Origin: an uncultured Clostridia bacterium
Lineage (GTDB): Bacteria; Bacillota; Clostridia; Christensenellales; Borkfalkiaceae
Length of the DNA stretch: 59,480 bases
NCBI GenBank assembly: GCA_947053655.1
Contig: CAMRTO010000007.1
Coordinates: 1-59,480, forward strand
Reading direction: 5' to 3'
Shown here: piece by piece, positions 35,641 to 44,116 of the stretch
Position numbering within the stretch: the first letter of the stretch is position 1
Layout: the number at the start of each line of letters is the position of its first letter
The notes under the pieces: generated by a model
Told to the model about the DNA's origin: nothing
What the model saw: the letters and a program-made list of their open reading frames with translations, nothing else
Database searches by the model: none
Position numbers and translations under genes: made by a program

Positions 35641-37034
35641 TGACCTTTAACAAGTATTGCAATCAATAAGCTGTAAACCATCGTGGGAACTATGTTCAAC
35701 AGGTGGTTGTCCAACAAACTGTTGATCAGAAGGGAAGCGACTATCAACGCTATGAACGACCGTTCCGTTGTCGGGTTTTTAAAGAAGCATATAAACGTTT
35801 GAACCCTGTGCAGCGCGTATCCCAGCAAACCGATTATACCGCATGCGCCCATCATCTCCAGTATGGTGTTGTGCGCCATATCCTTGGGTATGGGAGTATA
35901 AGAAAAATCCGTATCGGGTTTAATCTTGTAAAATCCGCTTCCGAATACGGGGAAGGACTTGAAATCCCTTATAGCCTGACGCCAAAGCTCCATTCTGCCG
36001 CTGCCGTAAAGCTCTCCGTTTACAACAATATTCGAATAAATAGTTTTAAAGAATTCGAAAACCTTGTCCTGAAAAAGCCCCGTAACCACTATTCCGCCGA
36101 TAAGCGAGGCTGCAAATATGCACAGATTTGCAATTTTATCATTGCCTTTTACAAGAAGAATTACCGCGCAGACGGGGTATATTACCGCCGCGCAGACCAT
36201 AGCCTGCCTGCAACATGAAAAAATCAGCGCTACCAGCATTATGACCGAAACAACCGTATAAACAAAGCCTAATTTTTTAACGTAAGCCAAATAGAATGCC
36301 GCGGGTATGCACATTGTCAGTAAAGCGCCGTAGGTTGTATAAACGCCCCAGCCGAATATTATCTGGTTTCTGTCAATCGTTCCGTTTGCGAATATCGCGT
36401 CGTTCGTAGCGTACACAACTACAAGCTCGATTATAAGCAAAATTCCCAGCGCGACGAAGCTGTAACAAATTCTCTCGTAAGAGCATTTATCCGCCGTTAC
36501 GTTGTCCTTAAAAACGGCAAACAGCCCCAAAAAAAGCAGTGCCAGTATAACGGCGTATAAAAGATTGAAAAAAGTGTAATTTTTGTTGCCGGCTCCGTTT
36601 AAAAGCAGTGCGACGGAAAAAACGCACAGTCCGAAAAACACCGGATCAAGCTTAAATTTTTTTCTTACGCAAGTTAATACCAGTCTGTAAATCAAAGACG
36701 CGACAAGCAGCGTCACTATTATAATAATAGGGGCAAGAATTTCGGGACGGAAAAAATAGTCGGATTCGCCTCTGCCCGATGCGGGAGAATTTTTCCAGGA
36801 TATTATTACGTTCATAAAAAGCATGACGGTAACAATAGGCGAAACGTCGTCCAAAAAAAGCAAAATCAAAATTCCCGCTATCCCGAGATAGCAGATTGTA
36901 ACGATATCCAAACTGAAGTAGTAACATAAAATTGCTACCGCCATGGTAACAAAAGGGAAAAATTTGGACAGTAAAGCCTGCCTTACAATTTCCGCCGCTT
37001 TTGAATTTTTCGGTTTTGTAAAAGAAGTATTCAT
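35619..37034 (-). CDS. O-antigen ligase/polymerase-like membrane protein
   Basis: This 471-residue membrane protein has about 11-12 helices and a Wzy_C-like outside loop near residues 340-400 with RMELWRQAIRDFKSFPVFGSGF and DMAHNTILEMMGACGIIG, the signature of the O-antigen ligase/WaaL-Wzy superfamily. It would polymerise or ligate sugar chains outside the membrane. It is the second polymerase-like gene in the element and the only one on the minus strand, with its own promoter. The ATG at 37034 is preferred over an in-frame upstream start inside the promoter. The start lies about 8 nt from the predicted transcript start and lacks a ribosome site, so the mRNA may be nearly leaderless. Confidence 0.85.
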   Translation of the reverse strand: MNTSFTKPKNSKAAEIVRQALLSKFFPFVTMAVAILCYYFSLDIVTICYLGIAGILILLFLDDVSPIVTVMLFMNVIISWKNSPASGRGESDYFFRPEILAPIIIIVTLLVASLIYRLVLTCVRKKFKLDPVFFGLCVFSVALLLNGAGNKNYTFFNLLYAVILALLFLGLFAVFKDNVTADKCSYERICYSFVALGILLIIELVVVYATNDAIFANGTIDRNQIIFGWGVYTTYGALLTMCIPAAFYLAYVKKLGFVYTVVSVIMLVALIFSCCRQAMVCAAVIYPVCAVILLVKGNDKIANLCIFAASLIGGIVVTGLFQDKVFEFFKTIYSNIVVNGELYGSGRMELWRQAIRDFKSFPVFGSGFYKIKPDTDFSYTPIPKDMAHNTILEMMGACGIIGLLGYALHRVQTFICFFKNPTTERSFIALIVASLLINSLLDNHLLNIVPTMVYSLLIAILVKGQNKNASR

Positions 37035-37049
37035 TATATGCCCATAGAA

Positions 37050-37078
37050 AGTATAATTGAAACGCCAATGAAAGTCAA
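37050..37078 (-). promoter_or_regulatory. Promoter of the minus-strand polymerase gene
   Basis: On the minus strand TTGACT (37073-37078) and TATACT (37050-37055) are 17 bp apart. It lies only about 80 bp inside the right end of the element. Confidence 0.82.
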
Positions 37079-37135
37079 GGGCAGTCCGCATTTAGTTATA
37101 AAAATTTTCCTTTATTGCGGTTTTCGCTTTATACA

Positions 37136-37185
37136 TATGGTGTTTTATTGACATTTTCCCCCGCCGCGGCAGACACCATAATGCA
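37136..37185 (+). other. attR: right junction of the intervening element
   Basis: The core CCCGCCG lies at 37160-37166 with the central CC at 37160-37161. The element-side arm TATGGTGTT at 37136-37144 ends exactly 15 bp before the CC, mirroring AACACCATA at the left end. To the right is spoVAD coding sequence starting CCC-GCC-GCG-GCA-GAC. An extra ACACCATA occurs at 37173-37180 in spoVAD itself, so attR also contains an 8-bp inverted repeat. Confidence 0.88.
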
Positions 37186-37543
37186 GCATCTTAAGGATAC
37201 GGGGACCTCGCCCGAGGACTACGACATGATTCTTACGGGAGATTTGGGTGCGCTCGGCAGCAGAATCGTGAAAGACCTCACATGGGAAAAGGGTTACGAC
37301 ATTTCCGAAAAGCACGTCGACTGCGGGGAAATAGTTTACAAAGTAATAGAAAACGAGTTTCAGGGCGGCAGCGGCGCGGGCTGCTCCGCGGTGGTTTTGA
37401 ATTCATACGTTCTGTCTAAAATGCGCGCAGGGCTGTACAAGCGTATTCTCTTTGCCGCAACCGGCGCGCTGCTGTCCACGGTATCGTCGGGGCAGGGCGA
37501 AAGCATACCGTGCATAAGTCACGCGGTGCAACTGGAGTATTGA
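37160..37543 (+). CDS. spoVAD: SpoVAD, C-terminal part
   Basis: This is the missing remainder of SpoVAD, about 127 codons, 125 of them beyond those already in the first part. It reads PAAADTIMQHLKDTGTSPED and goes on with YDMILTGDLGALGSRIVKDL, FQGGSGAGCSAVV, ATGALLST and ESIPCISHAV, following the family to its normal end. The frame runs open upstream to a TTG at 37115, but those residues are unrelated and no ribosome site is present, so this part has no start of its own. Joined at the core it gives about 332 residues against about 338 in B. subtilis. The lack of any frameshift suggests the split is either recent or repaired by excision. Confidence 0.96.
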   Translation, partial: PAAADTIMQHLKDTGTSPEDYDMILTGDLGALGSRIVKDLTWEKGYDISEKHVDCGEIVYKVIENEFQGGSGAGCSAVVLNSYVLSKMRAGLYKRILFAATGALLSTVSSGQGESIPCISHAVQLEY

Positions 37544-37546
37544 TTT

Positions 37547-37930
37547 ATGGGACAGGAAATTTTAACGATATTTCTGGCTTATCTCAAAGCCTTCGCCGTC
37601 GGCGGCGGAATTTGTCTGATAGCGCAGATTATAATTAACTTTACGGATTTGTCCGCGGGTAAAATTCTCGTTTATTTTATGCTTGCAGGCGTAGTTCTGA
37701 CGGCGGTGGGCGTTTACCAGCCGCTTGTGGAATTTGCCGGCGCCGGTGCGACGGTGCCAATTTCGGGCTTCGGTTACCTGCTTGCAAACGGAGCCATGAA
37801 GGGTGCGGAGAAGGGATTTTTCTATGCCGTGACAGGTTCACTGTCTGCGGCAAGCGCGGGCGTCACGGCGGCTGTTGTATTCGCTTTTATAATGGCGTTG
37901 ATTTTTAAATCAAGAACTAAGCGCAACTGA
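37547..37930 (+). CDS. spoVAE: Stage V sporulation protein AE
   Basis: This 127-residue membrane protein is part of the SpoVA DPA channel. It has about four helices and the family sequences AFAVGGGICLIAQIIINFTDLSAGKIL and AGATVPISGFGYLLANGAMKGA. The ATG is 3 bp after the spoVAD stop, with GGAG inside the end of spoVAD, so it belongs to the spoVAC-AD-AE operon. With the element in place it is cut off by 27 kb from the operon promoter, so its expression would also depend on excision or on read-through. Confidence 0.95.
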   Translation: MGQEILTIFLAYLKAFAVGGGICLIAQIIINFTDLSAGKILVYFMLAGVVLTAVGVYQPLVEFAGAGATVPISGFGYLLANGAMKGAEKGFFYAVTGSLSAASAGVTAAVVFAFIMALIFKSRTKRN

Positions 37931-37944
37931 CATATAAATATTGT

Positions 37945-38604
37945 ATGAAGGCGAACAGGAAGTTCAGGCGTTTTAAAATTCTCATAGTGTTTATATGTCT
38001 GTTTGCGGTTGCCACGCTGATATATTTTCAGCGCAACGTAACGCGCGTACTCATTTCGATAAGCGAAGCGACCATCCGTTCCGTAACGACCGTAGCGGTG
38101 AACGACGCAATTTACTATACCCTGAACGATTCTTTGCGTTATGAAGATTTGATAACCATAGACCGCGACGCGGCGGGCAATGTGACTTCGATAACTACGG
38201 ACAGTTTGAAAATAAATAAAATCGCCAGAGATACGGCGTACCTTTCGCAGGAAAATCTCACAAAAATGAGCGCTGAAGGCATTATGGTACCGATAGGCGC
38301 GCTTACGGGTATAGAAGCGCTTGCCGGCTTCGGTCAGAAAATAAACATCAAAATTATCCCCATAAGCAATGTGGAGTGTAAGTTCGTATCCAAATTCGTC
38401 GGCGCGGGCATCAACCAGACAAAACATTCCCTGTACCTTGAAATAGTTTCAGACATATCGATTATACTTCCGTCAAAAAGTACGAATCTCGCTTCTACCA
38501 TAGAGGTGCTTATCTGTGAAAGCGTTATAACGGGCAAAATACCCGATACATACCTGCAAGGCGCGCTTGCAAATTTCGGCGGCGCACTTGTTCCGAAAAG
38601 TTAA
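37945..38604 (+). CDS. yunB: Sporulation protein YunB
   Basis: This 219-residue protein has one N-terminal membrane segment (about residues 11-28) and the YunB family body, including RVLISISEATIRSVTTVAVNDAI, IMVPIGALTGIEALAGFG and the C-terminal SVITGKIPDTYLQG. YunB is a mother-cell sporulation protein of unclear mechanism in Bacillus. It starts 14 bp after spoVAE on the same strand. No clear ribosome site precedes the ATG. Confidence 0.92.
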   Translation: MKANRKFRRFKILIVFICLFAVATLIYFQRNVTRVLISISEATIRSVTTVAVNDAIYYTLNDSLRYEDLITIDRDAAGNVTSITTDSLKINKIARDTAYLSQENLTKMSAEGIMVPIGALTGIEALAGFGQKINIKIIPISNVECKFVSKFVGAGINQTKHSLYLEIVSDISIILPSKSTNLASTIEVLICESVITGKIPDTYLQGALANFGGALVPKS

Positions 38605-38644
38605 ATCAAAGCGGCGTACCGAAAACGGTGCGCCGCTTTGATTT
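38603..38644. terminator. Bidirectional terminator between yunB and the XRE regulator
   Basis: A long stem pairs AAATCAAAGCGGCG with CGCCGCTTTGATTT, with ACC/GGT extending it inward. It overlaps both convergent gene ends. Confidence 0.85.
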
Positions 38645-39728
38645 ATTTAAATTCGTAAAGCTGCTTTTTGTGTTTAACTGCGTATATTATGCCGGAAACT
38701 ATTGTGCACAAAACCGCCGTTAAGATAAAAAGCATATATAACCAATGCATATAAAGGAAGTAAATTTCATTATCGAAACGCGAGATGTCTGTTTCATAAA
38801 AACTATAAGTGCCCCATAAAAACAATGCAAACGTTACTATCATCGCACCGCCGCTTGAACCCAATAAAATCCCCGCAAGCTTTAAGTTATGCTTATAGGT
38901 GCGCCATTGCGTGTCATTCATAATATTTTTCAAACCCGCATTACTAAAAATCAAAAAGGTTAAAAGCATTGCTAAGCCTGAGGTAAAGCAGATAAATAAA
39001 AATACTAAGTACCGCGTTTTTAAATAGGTATATACTGTTACCTTAACTTTTTCATAGCTAGTTAAATATCCTTTTACATATTCAAATGTAAAGTAAGCGT
39101 TCTGAGGCTGTTCGACGCAATATATCCCGCCGAGTATAATTGTGAATAACAGGAACGGTATTGCGGTTATAAAATAATAAATTTGCGTTTTGCGTTTTAT
39201 CGCAAGGGCGTAACTTTTTTTATCGTCCGTCAAATCCTCGCTTAAAACAATTCCCCCGCCGTATTTTGCTTTATAATAAAAGTAAACCTGCAAAACCGTG
39301 CACACGATAATTCCGCTTCCGCCGGTTACGGCAATAACTGCAACTATCCACACGGGGGAAGACGTGAATAAGTTCAGGCAAGCGGCAACTATAAACAAAA
39401 CCGCGCCGAAGCATGCAAAGCTTGTCACAAATATAGTTTTTAAAGACAGCTTCGCGATTTGCGCCTTTCTTACAGAGCGCCAAGCCGCTTCTGAAATATC
39501 GGCTTGTTTGTCGCTTTCTCTGCGTTCTCCCTGTAAAAGCTCGTCAACGGTAACCCCGTACAAATCGGCAATAGCAGGCAACATATAAATGTCGGGTGTG
39601 GTTCTGCCGGTTTCCCAAGAGGAGAGCGTCCTGTTTGAAATGCTCAGTTTTTCCGCCACATCCTGCTGTGTGTAGCCGTTTGCCTTGCGTAGAATTGCAA
39701 GAAATGCGCCCATAGTTTGTTTTGCCAT
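38643..39728 (-). CDS. Membrane-anchored XRE-family regulator
   Basis: This 361-residue protein has an N-terminal helix-turn-helix (about residues 8-62: LRKANGYTQQDVAEKLSISNRTLSSWETGRTTPDI) and five or six membrane helices after residue 95. Such fusions sense a membrane or envelope signal and control nearby genes; its target and signal are unknown. GGGAG lies before the ATG. Three near-identical 10-mers around its own promoter suggest autoregulation. It lies downstream of pheT on the same strand with no clear terminator between them. Confidence 0.9.
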   Translation of the reverse strand: MAKQTMGAFLAILRKANGYTQQDVAEKLSISNRTLSSWETGRTTPDIYMLPAIADLYGVTVDELLQGERRESDKQADISEAAWRSVRKAQIAKLSLKTIFVTSFACFGAVLFIVAACLNLFTSSPVWIVAVIAVTGGSGIIVCTVLQVYFYYKAKYGGGIVLSEDLTDDKKSYALAIKRKTQIYYFITAIPFLLFTIILGGIYCVEQPQNAYFTFEYVKGYLTSYEKVKVTVYTYLKTRYLVFLFICFTSGLAMLLTFLIFSNAGLKNIMNDTQWRTYKHNLKLAGILLGSSGGAMIVTFALFLWGTYSFYETDISRFDNEIYFLYMHWLYMLFILTAVLCTIVSGIIYAVKHKKQLYEFK

Positions 39729-39740
39729 AAAAGACTCCCG

Positions 39741-39790
39741 TACAATTATTTTTATACAATAATTCTACAACGGTACGATAATTTACACAA
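39741..39790 (-). promoter_or_regulatory. Promoter and three candidate operators of the membrane XRE gene
   Basis: On the minus strand TTGTGT (39785-39790) and TAGAAT (39762-39767) are 17 bp apart. On the plus strand TACAATTATT (39741-39750), TACAATAATT (39755-39764) and TACGATAATT (39774-39783) repeat across and downstream of the promoter, so bound regulator would block it. Confidence 0.6.
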
Positions 39791-39839
39791 TGCCGAATGT
39801 GTGGAAAAAGCTCTACAATTACAAGAATTATGCGTAACC

Positions 39840-42248
39840 CTATCTGAGGTTAACGTCGAGTTTGAATTTAAGATTGTTAAGTATTTTCTTTATAAATCCG
39901 TCAACTTTATCTTCAATGGGCTCGTCTTTGGGTGAAAACGTTATCGTAAAAGCCATGCTCTTTTTGTTTTCGCCGATTTGTGCGCCGTAGTAGACGTCGA
40001 AAAGCTTTACCTCGGAAACGTACTTGCAGGCAGAGAATATTTCCCTTTCTATTTCACCGCAGGTTATTTCCCTGCCGCAGACCAGCGCAAGGTCGCGCAT
40101 AACCTGCGGGTGCGAGGAGAGGGGCACGTATTTAAATCCGTTCGCCTGCGCGGCTATAAGCTCGTAATCCAGCTCCGCCAAAGCGACGGGCTTTTCGATA
40201 GCAAACTCCTCGGCGACGGTCGGCGCCAACACGCCGAGATATCCCGCATGCTCGCCGTTGCATTTTATTTCCGCCGTCATGCCGGGGTGGAGGAAAGGCT
40301 TTTCGCACGGCTCGTATGTGAATTTAAGGTTAAATGCGTCGGCGACGCATTCCGTCAAGCCCTTCATTAAAAAGAAGTCGCACTTACCCCACATGCCGAA
40401 GCAAAGCGTGCGCCGTTCCTCGGGGAAAGTTTTTAACGGCAATTCGTGCGGAAGATAAATCTTTGCCAGCTCGAATAAAGCGCCGTCGGTATTGCCGCGC
40501 CTCAAATTTCTTACAATAACCTCGAACATCGACGGGGCAAGCGTCGTGCGCATGACGGATAAATCCTCGCTGATGGGGTTAAGTATTTTTATTGCCTTGC
40601 GTTCGGGCGCGTCTGCGGGGAAGCGCAGCGCGTCCAGATTTTTTTGCGAATAGAACGAATAGGTCGAAATTTCGTAAAGTCCTTTACCTGCAAGAATGTT
40701 TTTAACTCGGTTTTCAGCTTTCTGGCTGTCGTTATAGCCGCCGTTGGTAATGGAAGCGGAGGTCAAAAGCGTGCCCTTGATATGGTCGTAACCGTACATT
40801 CTTATAATTTCTTCGGCAATGTCGGGATATCCGTCAATATCTTCCCTGTATCCCGGAACGGTTATCTGCATTTCGTCGCCGTTGGTTTTAACCTTGAAGT
40901 TAAGGTTTTTTAAAATGCTTTCCATTGTTTTTACGGGTACGGTAATGCCCAAAAGCGCGTTTATCTTTTCAACGCTTACGCTCATTTCCTTTTCACCCGT
41001 TGAGGAACGCTCTGTTTTTACGTCTATGTGAATATCGGTAACCGACCCGCATTTAAGACTGTCCACAAGGTGCAGGGCGCGCTTTATGGCTCTTTCGGTT
41101 GTGTATTCGTTTACGCCCTTTTCAAACAGCGCGGAAGAATCGGAGTGCTGTCCCAAAGCCCTTGCGGATTTTCTTACGTTGTCGCGCGCGAATTTTGCGG
41201 ACTCGAAAAGTATTTCCTCGGTACCGTCTGTAATTTCGCTGTCGAAGCCGCCCATAATGCCTGCAAGCGCGCAGGGCTTGTCCCTGTCGCATATTACCAA
41301 ATTTTCATTTGTAAGCTTAAATTCATTGCCGTCAAGCGTCTTTAATTTTTCTCCGTCGTTCGCTCTGCGGATAACAATTTCTCTGCCTGCAAGCGTCTTT
41401 AAGTCGAATGCGTGCATGGGCTGACCGGTTTCCAGCAGAACAAAGTTGGTTATGTCTACAATATTGTTTATCGACCTGAGACCGCAAAGTGCAAGCTTTC
41501 TTTTAAGCCAGGCGGGAGAGGGGGCGATTTTTACGTCCTTTACGCAGTGTCCTATATATCTGGGGCACAAATCGGGAGCGAGGTCGGTAATTTTTATTTT
41601 CTCGTCGCATTTTACGGCTTTGTAAGAATAATCGGGTTCTTTAAACGGCTTTCCGAGGACTGCGGCTACCTCGCGCGCAATGCCGAGTATGCTTTGACAG
41701 TCGGATCTGTTAGCCGTGACCGCTATATCGAAAATGTAGTCGTCAAGCCCGAGCAAAGGTCTTACGTCCGCGCCGTTTTTGCTTTCCGCAGGCAACAGTA
41801 AAAGCCCGCAATAATCTCCGCCGGAATACATATCGCCGTTTACGCCCAGCTCCGCGCCGGAGCAAAGCATGCCTTCGGACTCTATTCCGCGCAGCTTGCC
41901 TTTTTTAATGGTGGTAATTCCTTCTACGGTAACGTGGTCCTTGGCGGTGGCGTATACCGTCGCGCCCACAAGCGCGCAGGGTGCTTTTATACCTTTTTTA
42001 ACGTTGTCCGCGCCGCAGCATATCTGGAAAATTCCTTTTTCGCCGCAGTCGACCTTGCAAACGGAAAGATGCGTGCCCTCCACGGGCTCGCACTCCGTAA
42101 CCTCGCCGACGACGACGTTTGTAATGTCCTTGCCCAGATAAATCAGTTCTTCCACTTCGAAGCCGCAGCCGAAAAGCTTTTCCTGCAATTCCTGCGCGGT
42201 AATGTCAATATCTACGTAATCTTTAAGCCAACTTAAAGGTGCTTTCAT
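39840..42248 (-). CDS. pheT: Phenylalanine-tRNA ligase beta subunit
   Basis: This 802-residue subunit of the alpha2-beta2 synthetase starts MKAPLSWLKDYVDI. It contains the tRNA-binding (EMAP-like) domain at about 40-150, B3/B4 editing domain (about 210-390), the B5 domain, and the C-terminal anticodon-binding FDX-ACB domain (about 705-800, HPQVMRDLALVC). The length is normal. It follows pheS by 12 bp with AAGGAG upstream, in a T-box-controlled operon. Confidence 0.97.
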   Translation of the reverse strand: MKAPLSWLKDYVDIDITAQELQEKLFGCGFEVEELIYLGKDITNVVVGEVTECEPVEGTHLSVCKVDCGEKGIFQICCGADNVKKGIKAPCALVGATVYATAKDHVTVEGITTIKKGKLRGIESEGMLCSGAELGVNGDMYSGGDYCGLLLLPAESKNGADVRPLLGLDDYIFDIAVTANRSDCQSILGIAREVAAVLGKPFKEPDYSYKAVKCDEKIKITDLAPDLCPRYIGHCVKDVKIAPSPAWLKRKLALCGLRSINNIVDITNFVLLETGQPMHAFDLKTLAGREIVIRRANDGEKLKTLDGNEFKLTNENLVICDRDKPCALAGIMGGFDSEITDGTEEILFESAKFARDNVRKSARALGQHSDSSALFEKGVNEYTTERAIKRALHLVDSLKCGSVTDIHIDVKTERSSTGEKEMSVSVEKINALLGITVPVKTMESILKNLNFKVKTNGDEMQITVPGYREDIDGYPDIAEEIIRMYGYDHIKGTLLTSASITNGGYNDSQKAENRVKNILAGKGLYEISTYSFYSQKNLDALRFPADAPERKAIKILNPISEDLSVMRTTLAPSMFEVIVRNLRRGNTDGALFELAKIYLPHELPLKTFPEERRTLCFGMWGKCDFFLMKGLTECVADAFNLKFTYEPCEKPFLHPGMTAEIKCNGEHAGYLGVLAPTVAEEFAIEKPVALAELDYELIAAQANGFKYVPLSSHPQVMRDLALVCGREITCGEIEREIFSACKYVSEVKLFDVYYGAQIGENKKSMAFTITFSPKDEPIEDKVDGFIKKILNNLKFKLDVNLR

Positions 42249-42260
42249 TTTTCTTTCTCC

Positions 42261-43283
<1,023 letters not shown>

Positions 43284-43549
43284 ACTGTCTCCTTTACAAA
43301 TAAAAATAAATCGCCCTGTAAACACAGGGCGAAAGTATCGCGGTACCACCTGATTTCGCGGACAAGCCGCCTTAATTCAACCCTTAACGCGGGTGAACGG
43401 GATAAACTACTCGGGCGTTGCCTTTCGCAAATCCGGCTCGCGAGTGAATAACGGTCAAACCCGATGGAAAATCTTTCAGCCGTTTTCGGATTTTCCTCTC
43501 TGAAAGGGGTTGTGCGGGCCGTCTGTCTCGGTCACAGCCTTTTAAATTC
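43284..43549 (-). ncRNA. T-box leader of pheST
   Basis: The minus strand carries the T-box sequence AGGTGGTACCGCG (complement of 43339-43351), which pairs with the uncharged tRNA acceptor end. It is followed by the terminator stem TCGCCCTGT/ACAGGGCGA (43311-43332) and a T-rich tail (43301-43310). The upstream 200 nt form the stem I region. A TTC codon for Phe occurs there, but I did not fold stem I and do not assign the specifier. Low charging of tRNA-Phe would allow read-through into pheS. Confidence 0.95.
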
Positions 43550-43555
43550 TATTCA

Positions 43556-43584
43556 ATTATAATGCCGCGCAGGCATAAAGTCAA
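43556..43584 (-). promoter_or_regulatory. Promoter of the pheST T-box transcript
   Basis: On the minus strand TTGACT (43579-43584) and TATAAT (43556-43561) are 17 bp apart, placing the RNA start near 43549. Confidence 0.9.
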
Positions 43585-43597
43585 TCGATTTTAATAC

Positions 43598-44116
43598 TTA
43601 ATAAATGCTTCCGCCGCGGCAGTCGTAAGCGACGATAACGGGGAAATCCTTAACTTCCAGTCTGTAAACAGCTTCGGACAACAGCTCGGGGAAGGCTATG
43701 CACTCGCTTTTTTTTATCGCGTTGCCGTAAAGCGCGCCCGCCCCGCCGATTGCGGCGAAGTATACGCCCGTAAATTTTTTCAAAGCTTCGCGCGTCGCTT
43801 CGTTCATTTCGCCTTTGCCTATAAAACCGTTTAATCCGTATTCCAGCAAACGGGGGGCGAAGCTTTCCATTCTCGCGGAGGTGGTCGGTCCGCAACTGCC
43901 CGAAGCTTTGTGCGGTGCGGCAGGGCAGGGACCAGCGTAATAAATCACCGCATTTTCAAGCTTAAACGGCAGAGGACGCGCCCCGTCCAAAAGCTTGAAA
44001 ATTTCACTGTGCGCTTCGTCGCGCGCCGTTAAAATTTCACCCGACAGCAGTACGCTTTCGCCTGCGCTGAGATTTTTTATATCCTCTTTCGTCAGCGGAA
44101 GAAGCAACTTTTTCAT
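43598..44116 (-). CDS. Fe-S fumarate hydratase (class I), beta subunit
   Basis: This 172-residue protein is the C-terminal (beta) half of the two-subunit class I hydro-lyase that interconverts fumarate and malate (the tartrate dehydratase is the alternative). IYYAGPCPAAPHKASGSCGPTTSARM and GKGEMNEATREALKKFTGVY fit the family. The ATG at 44116 is preceded by AAGGAGG, and it overlaps the alpha-subunit stop by 4 bp. Confidence 0.92.
   Translation of the reverse strand: MKKLLLPLTKEDIKNLSAGESVLLSGEILTARDEAHSEIFKLLDGARPLPFKLENAVIYYAGPCPAAPHKASGSCGPTTSARMESFAPRLLEYGLNGFIGKGEMNEATREALKKFTGVYFAAIGGAGALYGNAIKKSECIAFPELLSEAVYRLEVKDFPVIVAYDCRGGSIY

Larger units (their letters stand above)
9759..37160 (+). 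mobile_element. 27.4-kb site-specific intervening element inside spoVAD, carrying a polysaccharide locus
   Basis: The element spans from the core copy in the 5-prime part of spoVAD to the core copy in its 3-prime part. The cores are direct repeats, so recombination would excise a 27,401-bp circle and leave one CCCGCCG in an intact spoVAD frame. The joined inner ends form a 50-bp attP with 9-bp perfect arms around a central CC. A large serine recombinase is encoded inside at 27983-29653. The cargo is surface-polysaccharide biosynthesis plus glmM/glmS. I see no phage structural, replication or conjugation gene, no transposase, and no terminal inverted repeats of IS type, so it looks like a skin-like, non-self-mobile element. 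That this recombinase acts on these sites is inference; the gene is 7.5 kb from the right end rather than next to it. Confidence 0.88.

Noticed and set aside
37115..37159. TTG at 37115 as a real start for the spoVAD C-terminal part
   Set aside because: The 15 residues before the core are not SpoVAD-like, no ribosome site is present, and half a thiolase-like fold is unlikely to stand alone.
9759..37160. The interruption as a prophage, ICE or IS-type insertion
   Set aside because: I found no capsid, terminase, replication, relaxase or transposase gene, and no terminal inverted repeats with target duplication; the 7-bp shared core suits a serine recombinase instead.
37822..38427. 201-residue open frame on the minus strand opposite yunB
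   Set aside because: It overlaps the well-supported yunB and the end of spoVAE, and its protein resembles nothing.
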